The position numbers and the translations under genes are program-made. Under the pieces are notes generated by a model, which was not told where the DNA came from, made no database searches, and worked only from the letters and a program-made list of their open reading frames with translations. This document shows, piece by piece, positions 12,239 to 38,510 of a stretch of DNA of 64,000 nt (the first letter of the stretch is position 1; each line of letters starts with the position of its first letter). The stretch spans positions 7,257,601 to 7,321,600 of the forward strand of contig NC_135550.1 in assembly GCF_964340395.1 (NCBI RefSeq), read 5' to 3'. The stretch is from Glandiceps talaboti. Lineage: Eukaryota > Hemichordata > Enteropneusta > Spengelidae.

Positions 12239-12544
12239 GTTAGGTACACCGTGAAGGGGCGCCCTCACACATCGGTCGTTCGGCGAGAGGGAGGGCGGAC
12301 CGAGACGACGTATCTTACTGTTCTTTACTTAGTATTTGCAACTTCCCGCATTGAGTATTTTGTGTATTGATTAAAGATTTGCACTGAATGTCTTTGGACA
12401 CACAATGACAATTCGTCCAATTCAATTCAATTCAATATAATATTTGTTTTGATATCACTTCAAAATCGTGATAACAATGTCAAACACTTAGAAGATGAGG
12501 CGGAAACAAAAGAACAGAAATAGCGAGATTTAAGATGAGAAATC

Positions 12545-12836
12545 TCATACAAAAGCAAAAACATTGTCAGTAAAATCCACCGATTTAAAGCTAAAGTGAA
12601 GACTCACCTTTTTAGAAAGATGTTTACCAAAAGTTACTCTTTTTCTAAGTTTATTTTAAAAGTTACGCTTTTTATTGTAAGTTAATTTGTTTATATGAAG
12701 TGACTTTTTATTACATCACGTGACTCTCATTATAAGTGACTACTTTCTTCCAGTTTGTAGGTTGTTTTTTTTAATTTTGTTATTTTGTATCACTTTGTTG
12801 TTCAGCGCCTATGAACTATTAGGCTGTATGGCGTTA

Positions 12837-12882
<46 letters not shown>

Positions 12883-12885
12883 ATT
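12545..12885 (+). mobile_element. LINE 3' end, heavily truncated, with (ATT)n tail
   Basis: One frame reads IVSKIHRFKAKVKTHLFRKM from about 12563, the FK..LKTHLF terminus of LINE ORF2. A 3' UTR follows with CAGCGCCTATGAAC...GGCGTTATATT, a conserved type of LINE 3' tail, and then (ATT)n at 12837-12882. No upstream ORF2 sequence is present. Confidence 0.65.
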
Positions 12886-13649
12886 ATTATGATAATTAAA
12901 ATGATTATTATTAGTAGTAGTAGTATTTGTATGTCGTAGTTAGAACATAATCTAGTAATGCGTGTGTTTACACAATGTGGCGTATATTGTCAAGTTTCAT
13001 TATCGATATTGGTTCATCCACAACATCTTTACGAGAAATGTCAGCGAGAATAGCCTTTTTTTGGACTAGTCTAGTTCCTGACGGACCGTATTTCATACTA
13101 CATTATCTTCATACTATACCGTCTAGTCAATTCCATTACTCTCGAACAGAATTCTGTGCTTCCTCTACAGGGTTCATATAAACACGATGATGTCATCGCG
13201 CCCCCATGTGATTTTAGTTTAAACAGGCTCTAGGGGGACTCCTGGTTGGACATTTGCATATCATGTCAGTCCTAGAAACATGAGAACGATGACAACAGCC
13301 TGTCAATTTGTGATGGATTACTACTGACATGTGCCGTTCGCGCTTCGCCCACCATGGGGTTGAACCACAATTAAAGCCTTGAGTAACGGGACTAACTAGA
13401 CGGTACAAAGATAACATAGTATGGAATACGGCCACGGTCCGTCAGGAACTAGATTATCTTTGGAAACACAAGGAATAATCCGTCCAATTCAATTTTTAGA
13501 ATAAAGAAGAAATAAAGAAGTTTCGATAAATTGATTATAGCTGGTCTTTCCTGTTCTTCAATTCATTTTTTGTAATGTCAGTGTACGTGTACATTTACGT
13601 TTTTGAGTCCCACAAATCGTAAGAGTAAATATGAATAAACTTGCAAACT

Positions 13650-27438
<13,789 letters not shown>

Positions 27439-28143
27439 CTTTTAACCAACTGTAATTATGAACAAAAACAGGAAAAATTTGATCAGTTTATATTTCAGTG
27501 AGTTTTGACATTTAGTATATGTATATATAACTAGCTGAAGAGAACCAAGACAAAGTTCACATTTTACAAGCTGATATATAATTGCAGTTCTGTGGCACGA
27601 CAGACACGGAACCGCAGATAAGAAATATTTTTGGGTGAAATGACTAAGATATATATCTGTTTAAATAAAAAACGAACCTTGAGAATCGACAGAATGCGCA
27701 ATACAAAAATGTATAACAGTTTTCTAAAGCTATATTCAAAAGAAATTCTGAATTGTATATGCCATAAATTGGACGAAATTCGTCACTGAACTAGTTTACG
27801 TTACTGGTAATTTGCGAATGACGTATTCCAAGTTTGAAACAACACTCCATGGAAAGGTGAAATCTTTGACGAACAAAATTGACTCGAAATCTGGGGAGAA
27901 TTGACAAGAAAACAAAGCATATTCGTAGAATTTGACTTTGAGCTTTAAAAAACTGTGTACGTTGGCCTATAGTGATTACATCCTGGTGTGTTGATGTTGT
28001 TGTTGTGTGACTTGACAGAACGGGCTCATAGTTCGCCACCAACAAAAAACAACACTTTCCGATCTATCTCTAGTATTTAGTCTAAATCAACTCGGTCAGT
28101 TTGATCAAATGATATTAATAATAACGTGCTATGAAAGACTTAC

Positions 28144-28205
28144 CTATATACAAGCTCCGCTCAATAGAATATTTCATAGATTGAATCCACAGGTGGTCAT
28201 AAGAA
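28144..28205 (-). other. Possible non-coding first exon of the beta-mannosidase gene
   Basis: A good minus-strand donor (TATATAG|GTAAGT, last exon base 28144) lies about 700 bases upstream of the ATG, and an acceptor (TTCATAATTACAG, exon start about 27449) sits just before it. The upstream limit is unknown; this is inferred only from the splice signals. Confidence 0.3.
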
Positions 28206-28679
28206 GTGTGTGAAAGGTAGCGCATCAAATGATTTACACCAGATCAAATATTAACGATCACGACATTTGTACCTACTGCCTAATTGGTAGATAAATCAAA
28301 GTCTGGACGTTTTTACGTATGTCTGTCTGAGATCACCGATAACGCGGTCAATTATTCAAATTCAATCACTAATTAATTCAATAATTAATATCGAAGCAGC
28401 TGCAAAAAAAACCAAAACCCAACATTTCCATCACGTAACTATGTTATTGTAACATAGACCCAATTCGTGATTTGTTAGGTCATGAATTTAAGTTATCATG
28501 TGACAGGCGGAGTTTTTGATATGGGGTGGCAAATTCGACATACTGATGACCAACGCAAGATTAAAAATAATATATCCTTAGGGCAATATTTCACTCACAA
28601 CACAAACCTTGTGACCGAAGAATACTTCAACACGACAGCATAACATGTATAATAAATTTCCATGTATCGCTTATGTTCA

Positions 28680-29035
28680 TATACAAACTTCTAATCAGAT
28701 ATCTATATCACGAGACTAAATGGAGGTCTTCTATAAAACACAGTATCGACTACGTCATCCCAAAATTGAACACAGAAAATTTACAATTTCCTATATTGGT
28801 GCTGTATTTTGGAACAATTTATCTCTTGATCTTTGAGTTAAATTTTTCTAGGAGTGATTTTAACTACTGACTTCAGGAATTACTGTTTACAATATAAGCT
28901 ATGAGCAATGTTTGAATCTTATTTTGTAATGTAAGTTTCTGTTGTATTTTTCCATTCCCCTTTTTACCCTTTTACCCAAGAATGTAAAATATTTTTTCTT
29001 TTTCAATGCTGTAACAAATGGATAATAAATAAATG
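28680..29035 (+). mobile_element. LINE 3' end remnant
   Basis: One frame reads SIDYVIPKLNTENLQF; a shifted frame then reads YIGAVFWNNLSLDL, the usual 'GA.FWN.L...' motif near the LINE ORF2 C-terminus. A 3' tail with GATAATAAATAAATGATGAT ends it near 29035. Frameshifts and stops show it is dead. Confidence 0.55.
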
Positions 29036-29486
29036 ATGATATGTTTTAGTGCAATTTGCCGTAATTGTGTACACAGTCTTTGCTTCAAAAATCATTGCTG
29101 AAATGTTTTTGTTGAATGTGTTCAATATCGATATATACATATCGTAGCTTTTTGATTTTTCACCTAGTTGTGGTATTTAGTACACCACCTCAGAATACCA
29201 TCTCGGACCTTGTTATCTGGACAAGCGAGATGACGATCGCGAATTCCTCTTTCACATTGAATCATAGGTAGACCGAGAGAGTCGCCGTTGTTGGCGCTAT
29301 CTTCTGTTTACACAGCGACGAATCGTTCAGTCTTCAAATAATATGAGAGGGAAGTGCCGCGGTCAGAAATCGTTCGATGTAACGACGATATTTAAACAGA
29401 TACGTCCACAATTAATGTCCTAATGTGGTTTACTCGAGGTGGTACGTTGTCAGAGAGTTTCGTAGAAAACACACACTGTTACGTCA

Positions 29487-30933
29487 TTACATTAACACAT
29501 CAAGTTCTTGTTTTAGATTGAATAGTTGATCGTTCACTGTGCATACGTATTTAGATCCATGTAGCATGCCCTCCACGACAATTGATATACCCAAAGTGAT
29601 TTCAACACAAGAGCTTCTGGTAAGAAATATCAAGCCAAAGTCACCGGCAAACTCAAGGAAGTTGACTGTGTTTAAGTGCCCTAAATCCTCTGTCATTAAA
29701 ATGACCTTAAATCTCATGTGGTTACTGGCACACAGCTGAACGGAACTTACAAATAATATTTAAATGCCATTATATCATAGCGACGACAGCATTCAATATA
29801 AATTGACTCTTTCGGAAGCTATTAACCAATTTTGAAATGTTGAAATGTTGAAACCATCTTCAATAAGTACCTCCAGAGGGCGGGATCATAGCAGAGACTC
29901 CATAAGGCACGTCATGTGAACGCACGTCTAAACATGAAAAAGATGTTTCAAAATCACAAACGTAGATAAATATAATTGACATGGTCATTTCGCATGAATG
30001 GCTTGTTTTCTTTTTAATTCTTTAGCGGATAAATTGTACAGTAGGTGAGGTTGTAATATCTCAACGTGCGACACTTTGTACAGTGGTATAAGCTATAGGC
30101 TTGCAGACTGTGATGTTGTTGACATAATACACACTGACTTTTTAAGAATGACTAATGGATATCTGTCATCAACGACTGTAGTGTACGCCGAAAGTGTGAT
30201 CAGTTGAGGGAAACAGATCTAGAAGTACAGCTCCTTCCCGGGGATATTTTACCTCCATGCTCCGTGGAATGGAAAAATTCCCATGGAGTACTAGCTAGTA
30301 GTATAGGTCTTCTCAAGGTGGCTTTCCGACGTTTTCACCTGTGATTTTTTCAGTTGATTATCAAAGTCCAAAACTGGAAATTGCAAAAATAAAGAAACAA
30401 AGTGAAAATGTCGGAAATTCAAAATCAACATGAAATAATTTCAAACTTCAATTATTTACACCACGGTGGAAATGTTTTCACTGCATTTACAGTGATCGTT
30501 ATTGATCATGTGGTCATTTTTCTGGATTAGTGATAGAATACATCATATTCATTTTTTCATCGTTGAAAGTAACAGGAACCTCGTAGTTTTAAACTAAAAA
30601 CGGTGCAGTAACAGTTCACTTGCCATGAAAAACGTTAATGAGTTTTTGACTGAGAAGTCCTTGGGTTCATAGGCTATAACCATTATATAAATAACCATAT
30701 ATACGACCCGTGTCCTCTCAACGTTTAATTTAATTTGTCATTTCATTGGCGGGGAAAGAGACCCTTAGGAAACTACTACCAAAAGAAACACACAAGAAGT
30801 AATGCTTTACGAAACTTATACCACGATTCATGATATTAGTTCTGTTTCATTGTAATATAAGTTTAAAATGGTGGATAGCAGAAAAATAACAACGAGTCAA
30901 AAAAAACTTACCTCTTTCTTCAACGGAAAGCAT
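29487..30933 (-). CDS. Possible small three-exon gene, unknown product
   Basis: The candidate exons are 30933-30912 (ATG to AGAG|GTAAGT, phase 1, with an in-frame TAG upstream), 29927-29871 (acceptor CATGTTTAG, open only in the matching phase, donor GGAG|GTACTT, reading DVRSHDVPYGVSAMIPPSG) and a last exon ending at TAA 29487. For the last exon the acceptor CGTTCAG (29727) is strong but out of phase; a weaker one (ATGACAG) is in phase and gives EDLGHLNTVNFLEFAGDFGL onward to KQELDVLM. No family is recognised. A short, fast-evolving protein, a mis-phased model or chance are all possible. The plus strand over the last exon also has a 66-codon frame. Confidence 0.28.
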
Positions 30934-31129
30934 CTTCAAGCTGTTCCAGCGCAACTAATGAAAGACACACTTCGGGTAAAAAACATTTGCTATGAGGTGT
31001 AATGGCTTTCTTATTGGCAACAAAAGTACTGTCGTATTAAAGCCAACAGAGACTAAAACGGTTGTTGACGAATTAAATGCACTAGGAGGAAATGTAAATT
31101 AAACTTTCAGGTGTTCAAAAATGATACAA

Positions 31130-31212
<83 letters not shown>

Positions 31213-31625
31213 TGTTTGACGGTGTGTGTGTGTGTGTGGTTTGATTACGTATGTGTTTATTGTGCTGAAAGTCACATCAAAATAGCAGCGAGAAAAACTA
31301 TCAATCACACATACAGTCAAGATGATCAACAACAAAAAAGTGGTTATTGGCGTACTACTTTCATCTTCACTCCTAGGCCTATCCCCATACTTATCAAATG
31401 GTCCTAACTACAAGGAAGCGAACATAATTTCAACCTTAGTGAAAATATTTCCACATCAAAGTGGAAAAATTTCAACTGCGGTGTAAAATGATAAATAATT
31501 TCCAACGCGGTGAAAACTTTTCCACTACATTGGAAATTATTTGAGGTTGATTTTCAATTTCCGACATTTTCACATTTTCAGTTTGATGATCAACTGAAAC
31601 ATTCGCCGAAAATTCAAAATCACCC
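30390..31625. repeat. Dispersed inverted repeat pair about 1.1 kb apart
   Basis: The stretch 30399-30440 (GTGAAAATGTCGGAAATTC...) is the near-perfect reverse complement of 31541-31581. Similarity continues on both sides (AGTTGATTATCAAA near 30353 against TGATGATCAACTGA near 31588; several GTGGAAA/TTTCCAC units near 30470 and 31460-31540). These are two opposite copies of one repeat family with (TG)n and unremarkable DNA between them. Confidence 0.65.
31128..31240. repeat. (TG)n microsatellite
   Basis: Long TG tract with isolated AG, TTTG and ACGG interruptions. Confidence 0.94.
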
Positions 31626-32141
31626 AATGGCACTAACAAGCCACCGTACATATCCTGTACAAGTGTCATATGCATACAAATGCAAATATCATGAATACAC
31701 ATCGTCCAAAAAGGTGAGTAACATCCAAACCTAGAAGGCACTCTAGAAAATTAATTTACGAGTTAGAAATTGTTCAGTACATGTCATCATGAATTCATTA
31801 AATCGGAGTCAAAAGGGGAATATTCAAACAGCTGTAACTTAACTAAAACATGACCAACTTCGGTGGTGTTTAAAGTCAACGCGTTCCTTGCAACATCTGC
31901 TATCTAAGTGGTGTCTGTCTCGAATAACTCAAGGGATGTCAGGAGCGCGCAAATCGACAATTACGAAATGTCCGAAAAGCGGGCAATCGACAAACTTCGG
32001 AAAGAGTTCAACACAATAGGCCAAAAACCATGGAAGTATAACCTCCACAGTGTGTGTGTGTGTGTGTGGGGGGGGGGTTTATCCTTCCATGGCCAAAACA
32101 AAGAGTTGAGGGGGAGGCACCATGGGCGTCGAACAAGGCAA

Positions 32142-32573
32142 TCATAGACTTCTTAATCGGCGATTCACACCAATACACGATAGACGTTGCATGTACTCTG
32201 TGGTCTGAGGTACGTAGACTCTCGGGCCACTAAAAAGATAGTGGTCTGAGGTAGAGTGCATTCTTTCGTCAACCCCGAGGGCGCCCTCAAAGGTTGCAGC
32301 GCCGTGACTGGTGCCACCTTCAGTGGGAATTTTGTCACTGCACTCAGTATTTAACCAATGTGAATAGTTTGTAAACCTGATTTTGAATTGTGGTCTATTT
32401 ATTCCGTATTCGGAGGCCATTGGCCAATCTGATTTTGAACAAGGATGATAGGAATACATTTGCCATAAACACTGGATTGAATCACTCCAGGGTATGTCTT
32501 GTCGACATGAAGGTGACAACATCGCAAAGTGTTCAGTGCCGTTTGTCTCCTGATGATATTTGCCATTTACCAT
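32142..32573 (-). other. 143-codon open frame of doubtful coding status
   Basis: The frame starts at an ATG (32573) and is open to TGA 32142. It has no recognised domain, signal peptide or splice context. It runs straight through the 32221-32250 hairpin and the GAGGGCGCCCTC palindrome (32277-32288), both shared with non-coding copies elsewhere, so it is more likely part of a repeat than a gene. Confidence 0.2.
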
Positions 32574-33361
32574 CGCTGGTTTGGCGTAAACTGTGTAGTA
32601 TGTGAAAATTGCTTGATAGAATTTGTATTTAGGCTGGGGTCAGATTTACGAGTGGGGTGGGGGCTGGGGAGAAATTATTTTGGTCAAAAAAATTTCGCAG
32701 CTCCCCCCCCCCCCCCTTCGCGCTCTCAAAATATTTCATGGGCCCCCGAAATGAACCCAAGCATTTTCGTAGCCCCTCCTGGCTACAATATTTTAATGAG
32801 TCCCCCGCTCCACTTCAGCACGTACACTACATTAAACTAACAATGGAAATCAACTTAAGCGTCCATGAGAAATTTCTTTACAAATGTATGTGGGATTTCC
32901 AAAAAAGGTCTCACATTGGGCTGTACTTGGAGATACTTATTAGTGAGCAGGGTTTTATCTTTCAATTTTGATTCTGAGCAGAAAAAGCATCCCCCATGAC
33001 AGCTAGTAGGGAGAGTGGGGGAGAGTGTGGAGGGGTGTCCCCCTCCCACAGTAAGCATTTAAAAAAATAAGGATATGCAGGAAGCCATTTAATTACATAA
33101 AATTTTAAACCATACACATTATCGAAAGCCATTGAGTACTTGAAAATTGTCTTCAATACCCTAATTTTACTCGAGTCAATACATTATTATACAACTCTAT
33201 GGCTATATTAGCCACACTTTAACTAACCTCTTAAGAGTTATTTTTGCAGAGATATTTTTGCATTTGCTTGGCTATTGACTGCCTCGTAATTAAATGTATG
33301 GTAAGTAAATGAAGTGTACAATTTTGCAAACTACAAGGTTTGAATGTTAAAAAAAGTCTTC

Positions 33362-33576
<215 letters not shown>

Positions 33577-35049
33577 GACATATCGCCACCCACGTTTTTG
33601 ATGTTGTTTTTTTGTTGTGCTGCACCATCCAAAATGGCGACCTCTGGAGTTTGTACTGTGAAAGTTGGATCAGGGATAAAACAAAACATTTTCAGAAAGA
33701 CCTTAGAAATATTTGACCATGAATACAGAATTATCTATCTAGTCACCATGACTCTACTGATAGTAGAAACCTGGAATTGAATCATGGGCCTTTTAGGTCT
33801 AAGAGTCCGTTGTTTTTATCCCAATATTTTATTCATAATTTCTATGCATATCATTATGCATATTATTCATTTTTTTAAAATCAATTAATGTCCATAATTA
33901 ACGAATGCAAATGCATTCAAGATTCCACAATAGTGAGTCGATAACCCAGACATACACTGCTGGGGTCTCGTCTGAGTTTTCTCGTAGTAGAGCCCCCAAC
34001 GGTGAGAGTCCGGGTAACCGAGACCATAATACTATATAGCATACTTAGAAAATAGTATTTCATTTCATACGTAATATACCTATTATTTCTTCTTTGATAT
34101 CAACATATAAATTTGATGTTTAGCTTTTCACATTTTTATGACTCTCACGGATCACTTTCTCTGTGGACATCAGGAATTTGTTTTAGCGCAAGAGGGCGGT
34201 CGTTCTGTGAGATTGGTGACCAGGTACAGTGCAGGTCGTTTGCATGACCTGCATGGCGACAACATCTTTTGCTCAGTGTCAATAATACAGACTAGAAACG
34301 AGTAACATGCAGAGGCGTAACACTTTCTTTTTTAGCATGGAACATAAAACACAAGATAAATAACAACCATGTTTAGAGAGAGTCGCGAATTCTGACATGT
34401 TGCAGTGGACCATTTTGCCAACCCTGGTTGCATTCACTCCGGAACTTGTGACCATAATGCATAGTATAGCATGATTGATGGATGTTTTTTTTCTATTTTC
34501 TATTTCTACAAAATATATCGGGTTAAAGGTCAAAGGTTAAATAAGCAGTTGACAACTGATTCAACAAGTCGCATGAGTGTTAACTGAAAAAATTTGTTTG
34601 TTTTTTAAAAATAAAAGCTAAAAATACCCACCATACTCAATCATTGCAATAACTCGTTATTTATAATTAGCAAGGTGATAAGAAAACACAGGGACATTCC
34701 TTGACCACGTGAGGAGACGTGTACAAATATATACCATGTGTTTGATAAGCAGTCTCAAAGACACCGCCATAGTTTTTTTAAACACCGTACTATCTCAAAA
34801 GCTACATTGATAGCATGCAGGTATGTTATCTGTGCCCACAACTATTGAGACATAATTCCGTAACTACAGGTTTTGACGACTACTTAGAGTAAAAAAACAC
34901 ACCATGAACTGAATTGAATTATTGGCGTCTCTGTGTGGGTTTTAATACTTGATAAGTGTATGTACATGTGCATTACACTGTCATAAAACATCAAACTATA
35001 AGTTTTATTTACTACTCATAATTTACCTAAATTTTATTATCCTCCTTTC

Positions 35050-35505
35050 AACAGTTGCATTTAAGATCTGCAGAATATTGATTGCTGACTTTCATTTGAG
35101 TTGTACAGTTTTTGCAAGTTGTTATTGAAATACAATACACAGACGTTAATACTGGCGCACTAGACCAAAGTCTGATATTGCTACATATATTTATATGAAA
35201 CATTATGAAATGTTGTTGTTTTTCTAACACGTCTCCGGTGGACACGTCCTCACAAAGATACAATGAAGCGGTAATTTCTCGCATGAGGTGATAAAGGTGG
35301 GTTGATAAAGTATAGTATAGTAGTGTTAAAACAAGTGGAAATTTGAATAAATGTACCCTGGGTAAATCTGCCCCGTAATGTCCTCCTAGTAATACATTAA
35401 TACATATACCTGGTTTCTTAACCAAACCCAGTTGGCGCTGGGTGGGCTCAAGCCAACACCGTTGTAGTAATAGGCCAACCACTAAACTCAGCTACCAAGT
35501 ACCTC
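35050..35505 (-). mobile_element. tRNA-derived SINE
   Basis: On the minus strand a tRNA-like head starts near 35500: an A-box-like TAGCTGAGTTTAGTGG (35495-35480) and a B-box-like GGCTTGAGCCC (35454-35444), at nearly normal tRNA spacing but without a foldable acceptor stem. A body follows, including a GC-richer core (GCGAGAAATTACCGCTTCAT, near 35283-35264) that could be one of the conserved SINE central domains. The 144-codon frame across 35482-35048 is explained by this element rather than by a gene. Confidence 0.55.
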
Positions 35506-36034
35506 TGTTTCGATGGCAATTACGAATATCATGAGAATATATCAAATAAGTGGGCAAAAAATAAAGTAGTTATATGTCATTTTGTCCATCTATGATTAGT
35601 AAGAATATCGCTGTGTGCCATGACACACTTGAAAAATAGCTCAACTAAAATAGTAAGCAATCTTTAAAGATAGTGGTCTGGGTACTTGGCACATTATCTT
35701 GTTGAAGGTAGTCCGTACACAGTCTAATGACGTGTCGTCCCCATTACTAGCACGAGACATCAAACCGTGTTTTGATAATAGTTAAGATTATCATCGCCAT
35801 CTACATGTCCTTTGAGCTTACCCTTTTGGCATAGTGAAAACTATGTCAAAACCAAGCAAAGCCAGCCATACCCTACATGTACATTACTCGTGATACTAGT
35901 TCTCATGATAATTGTCGATATATTACCGTGTTGATGTGCCTCTGTGTAGACATTTGTACTAAAATGTCAGTATTGAGCAACAGGTTAACTTTTCACCCAC
36001 TTGATACATATTATGTTACTTGATAAAAAAGACA

Positions 36035-36037
36035 GGG

Positions 36038-36116
<79 letters not shown>

Positions 36117-36360
36117 GACGTAGACAGATAAACATACATGCACGCACAGATTTACATTGTACAGATATAGCCACAAATACACACACAGGCAGACGCACAC
36201 ACATAGGGACACACAGAGACAGACACTTGCACATGCACATACATACATACATACATACATGTACAGATACAAACACAATTAGACACACATGTAGACACAC
36301 ACAGATAGACACACATACATGTACACACACACACACACACACTACTGACACACATACACA
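36035..36360. repeat. (CAGA)n followed by mixed CACA/CATA/CAGA tract
   Basis: A clean CAGA array (36041-36116) runs into about 240 bases of irregular CA-rich tetramers. A CRE palindrome lies just beyond at 36393-36400. Confidence 0.9.
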
Positions 36361-36839
36361 CGAACATACATGCATCAATTATGCCACATTGATGACGTCA
36401 TTAATTGTTCAATGTAGATTTTTTTTATAATCGCTTATAAAGTTAAAAATTAACTACAGTAACTAATCACTATAGTAGAAACAAAGTATGCAAGGGATAA
36501 AAACAGAACACACAAAAAAAGACGAACAGAAAAATAAAAAAAAATAGGGTAGGTAGGTCGGAATTTTAGTTTATTTCACTTGAAATTTGTTACTTAACTG
36601 ACCCTAAGATAAGATACTCGTTGAGTTTGATGAGGTGTAAAAAGAAGTCAATGAAGACTTTTATAAGTTAAGTAGATGAACACGTTATACAGACTGTACT
36701 CAGTGTTATAGTCTAAAAAGACCTGGGTTCTCTCTGGAATACGATTAAAAAAACCATGAGGCAAAGGTACGAAGGTGTACACGGGTATAGAAGTAATTTG
36801 TTACCATTTAACCTTTTTTGCATGCAAACAAATGTTTAG

Positions 36840-38100
36840 GGTCGGGGGTTTCAACTAGGGTCGGTCGGGTTATCGAAAACATGTATTTTACTATTTCTTT
36901 ATTTGGCCTAAATTGAAAAAGAGTAGCATGGCAAGCTCACATTCTTAGACTTATTCTATGGGACAAATTACACCAATTTCCAATATTGTTTTTACATCAA
37001 ATACATCAAAACAAAACATAATTCTCGATAATTTTTTTTACAGATAATTCATAACTAGTAAATGTACATATTAAAGTTCATTGTAAGCAGTTTTAGATCT
37101 AGAGATCTGAATTGAAAAATTGACTGTTTAAACGGAAAACCGGATACATACAAATCTAATTTGAAAAAAGAGTTAAATATAGTCCAACAAGATTCAGTAA
37201 TATTTCGTACAATTTTCGAATTTTCGGTAACAAATGTTGTAAGTTTATTTTCATTTGTTTGCATTTGTAAATAGTCCGGCAATTCTTTTACAATGGAAGA
37301 CAAGTTTGTGAAAAAGAAATCATTACCATGACAACAAAATTACGAAAAAGCTGACTTCATTTGTTTGCATCTATACGTTGTCCGATTACTATAATCGGAT
37401 AACGATTTATAAAAAAAAATTCATTACCATGACAACAAAATCATGTTACATTTTACTGAATTATGCAGTAAATTGGCACGGATAAAATTATCTAACAAAC
37501 TGCAATACATTATAAGATCTTGATTTTTGTCTTGGACCGAAGTGACAACAACAATTTCTTGCTAAATTTCAAACCTACATGACTGTAAAAATAACCTTTT
37601 TTTTCGACGAATATCAAATTGAAAAACTAACATTTTCAAAGTGGGTAAAACTTCTAGTTTGCATGACACCATAGTACCACATACGAGCCAAATTAAACTC
37701 GTTCGAACAAAAAAATGTGGGATGTATACCCTGGTCGTTCTACGTCACGACATTGTGTGTCTACGTCATTGGTTCTGTGGTGCTCAAAGTACCATGAGTC
37801 AAAATGTTTGAAGCTGACATTATTTTTCCATTAAACATACATTGTCTTTGCGTGGGCAGAATTGTATATTCTTCTTTATTCAGCCGGAAAATACTCGCGA
37901 CCTAAGGGGTTTTGTCACTTTTCATGTTCGACTCGAAGTGAAAAGGCCCCTTTGGTCATTCGTATTTTTTATTGACTGAGCTAAAGTGATATTTGAGAAT
38001 TACATTGAATATGTAATTGTCAAAATACATTTAACAGTTGTCACTGTAGCACAAAATACAAAGGTACCAATATAAAAGTATAAGAAAACTGGCATATTTA
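36840..38100. other. No gene seen; contains a 110-bp tandem duplication
   Basis: TCATTACCATGACAACAAAA occurs at 37320 and again about 100 bases on, each preceded by CATTTGTTTGCAT. The rest is AT-rich with no coding signal. A GGTCGGTCGGG-containing repeat near 36840-36870 resembles, inverted, the stretch at 17398-17435. Confidence 0.5.
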
Positions 38101-38510
38101 AAAAAATTTCACATTAGATGACTTCTCATAAAAATCGTGTTTTGAAAGTGCGTTGGAGCAGTAAAAGTGCAACAACAATGTCCCTGAACAAGCGAATGAA
38201 CGAAAATGAATACTTTGATAATAAAAAGGTGATTGCATTGCATAAAATATACAAAATTGGAAACAAAAAATTCGAAATATCTTCAATGTTCTTGAGGTTT
38301 ACAAGGTGTTTTTTTACCAACTCAGTTACACAGTTGTCTGGTATGTCTAATGACTTATATATATGGTCTTAGACAGAGAGATGCTGAAAAAAAACAGTCG
38401 CCCATGACAACCAATACTGTATAACCTAGTCGCTGATTGGCGTAGACGAATCATTTCCACGTGAGTTTTGAGTTATTGACCAATGAAGTCTATTATTGTA
38501 TAGAGTTTAT

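Noticed and set aside
33964-34025. tRNA-like stretch with GGTCTCG...CGAGACC ends
   Set aside because: The ends pair, but there is no B box, no cloverleaf and the length is only 62 bases.
35048-35482. 144-codon minus-strand open frame
   Set aside because: It lies within a tRNA-derived SINE; the end near 35.45 kb is the tRNA-like head.
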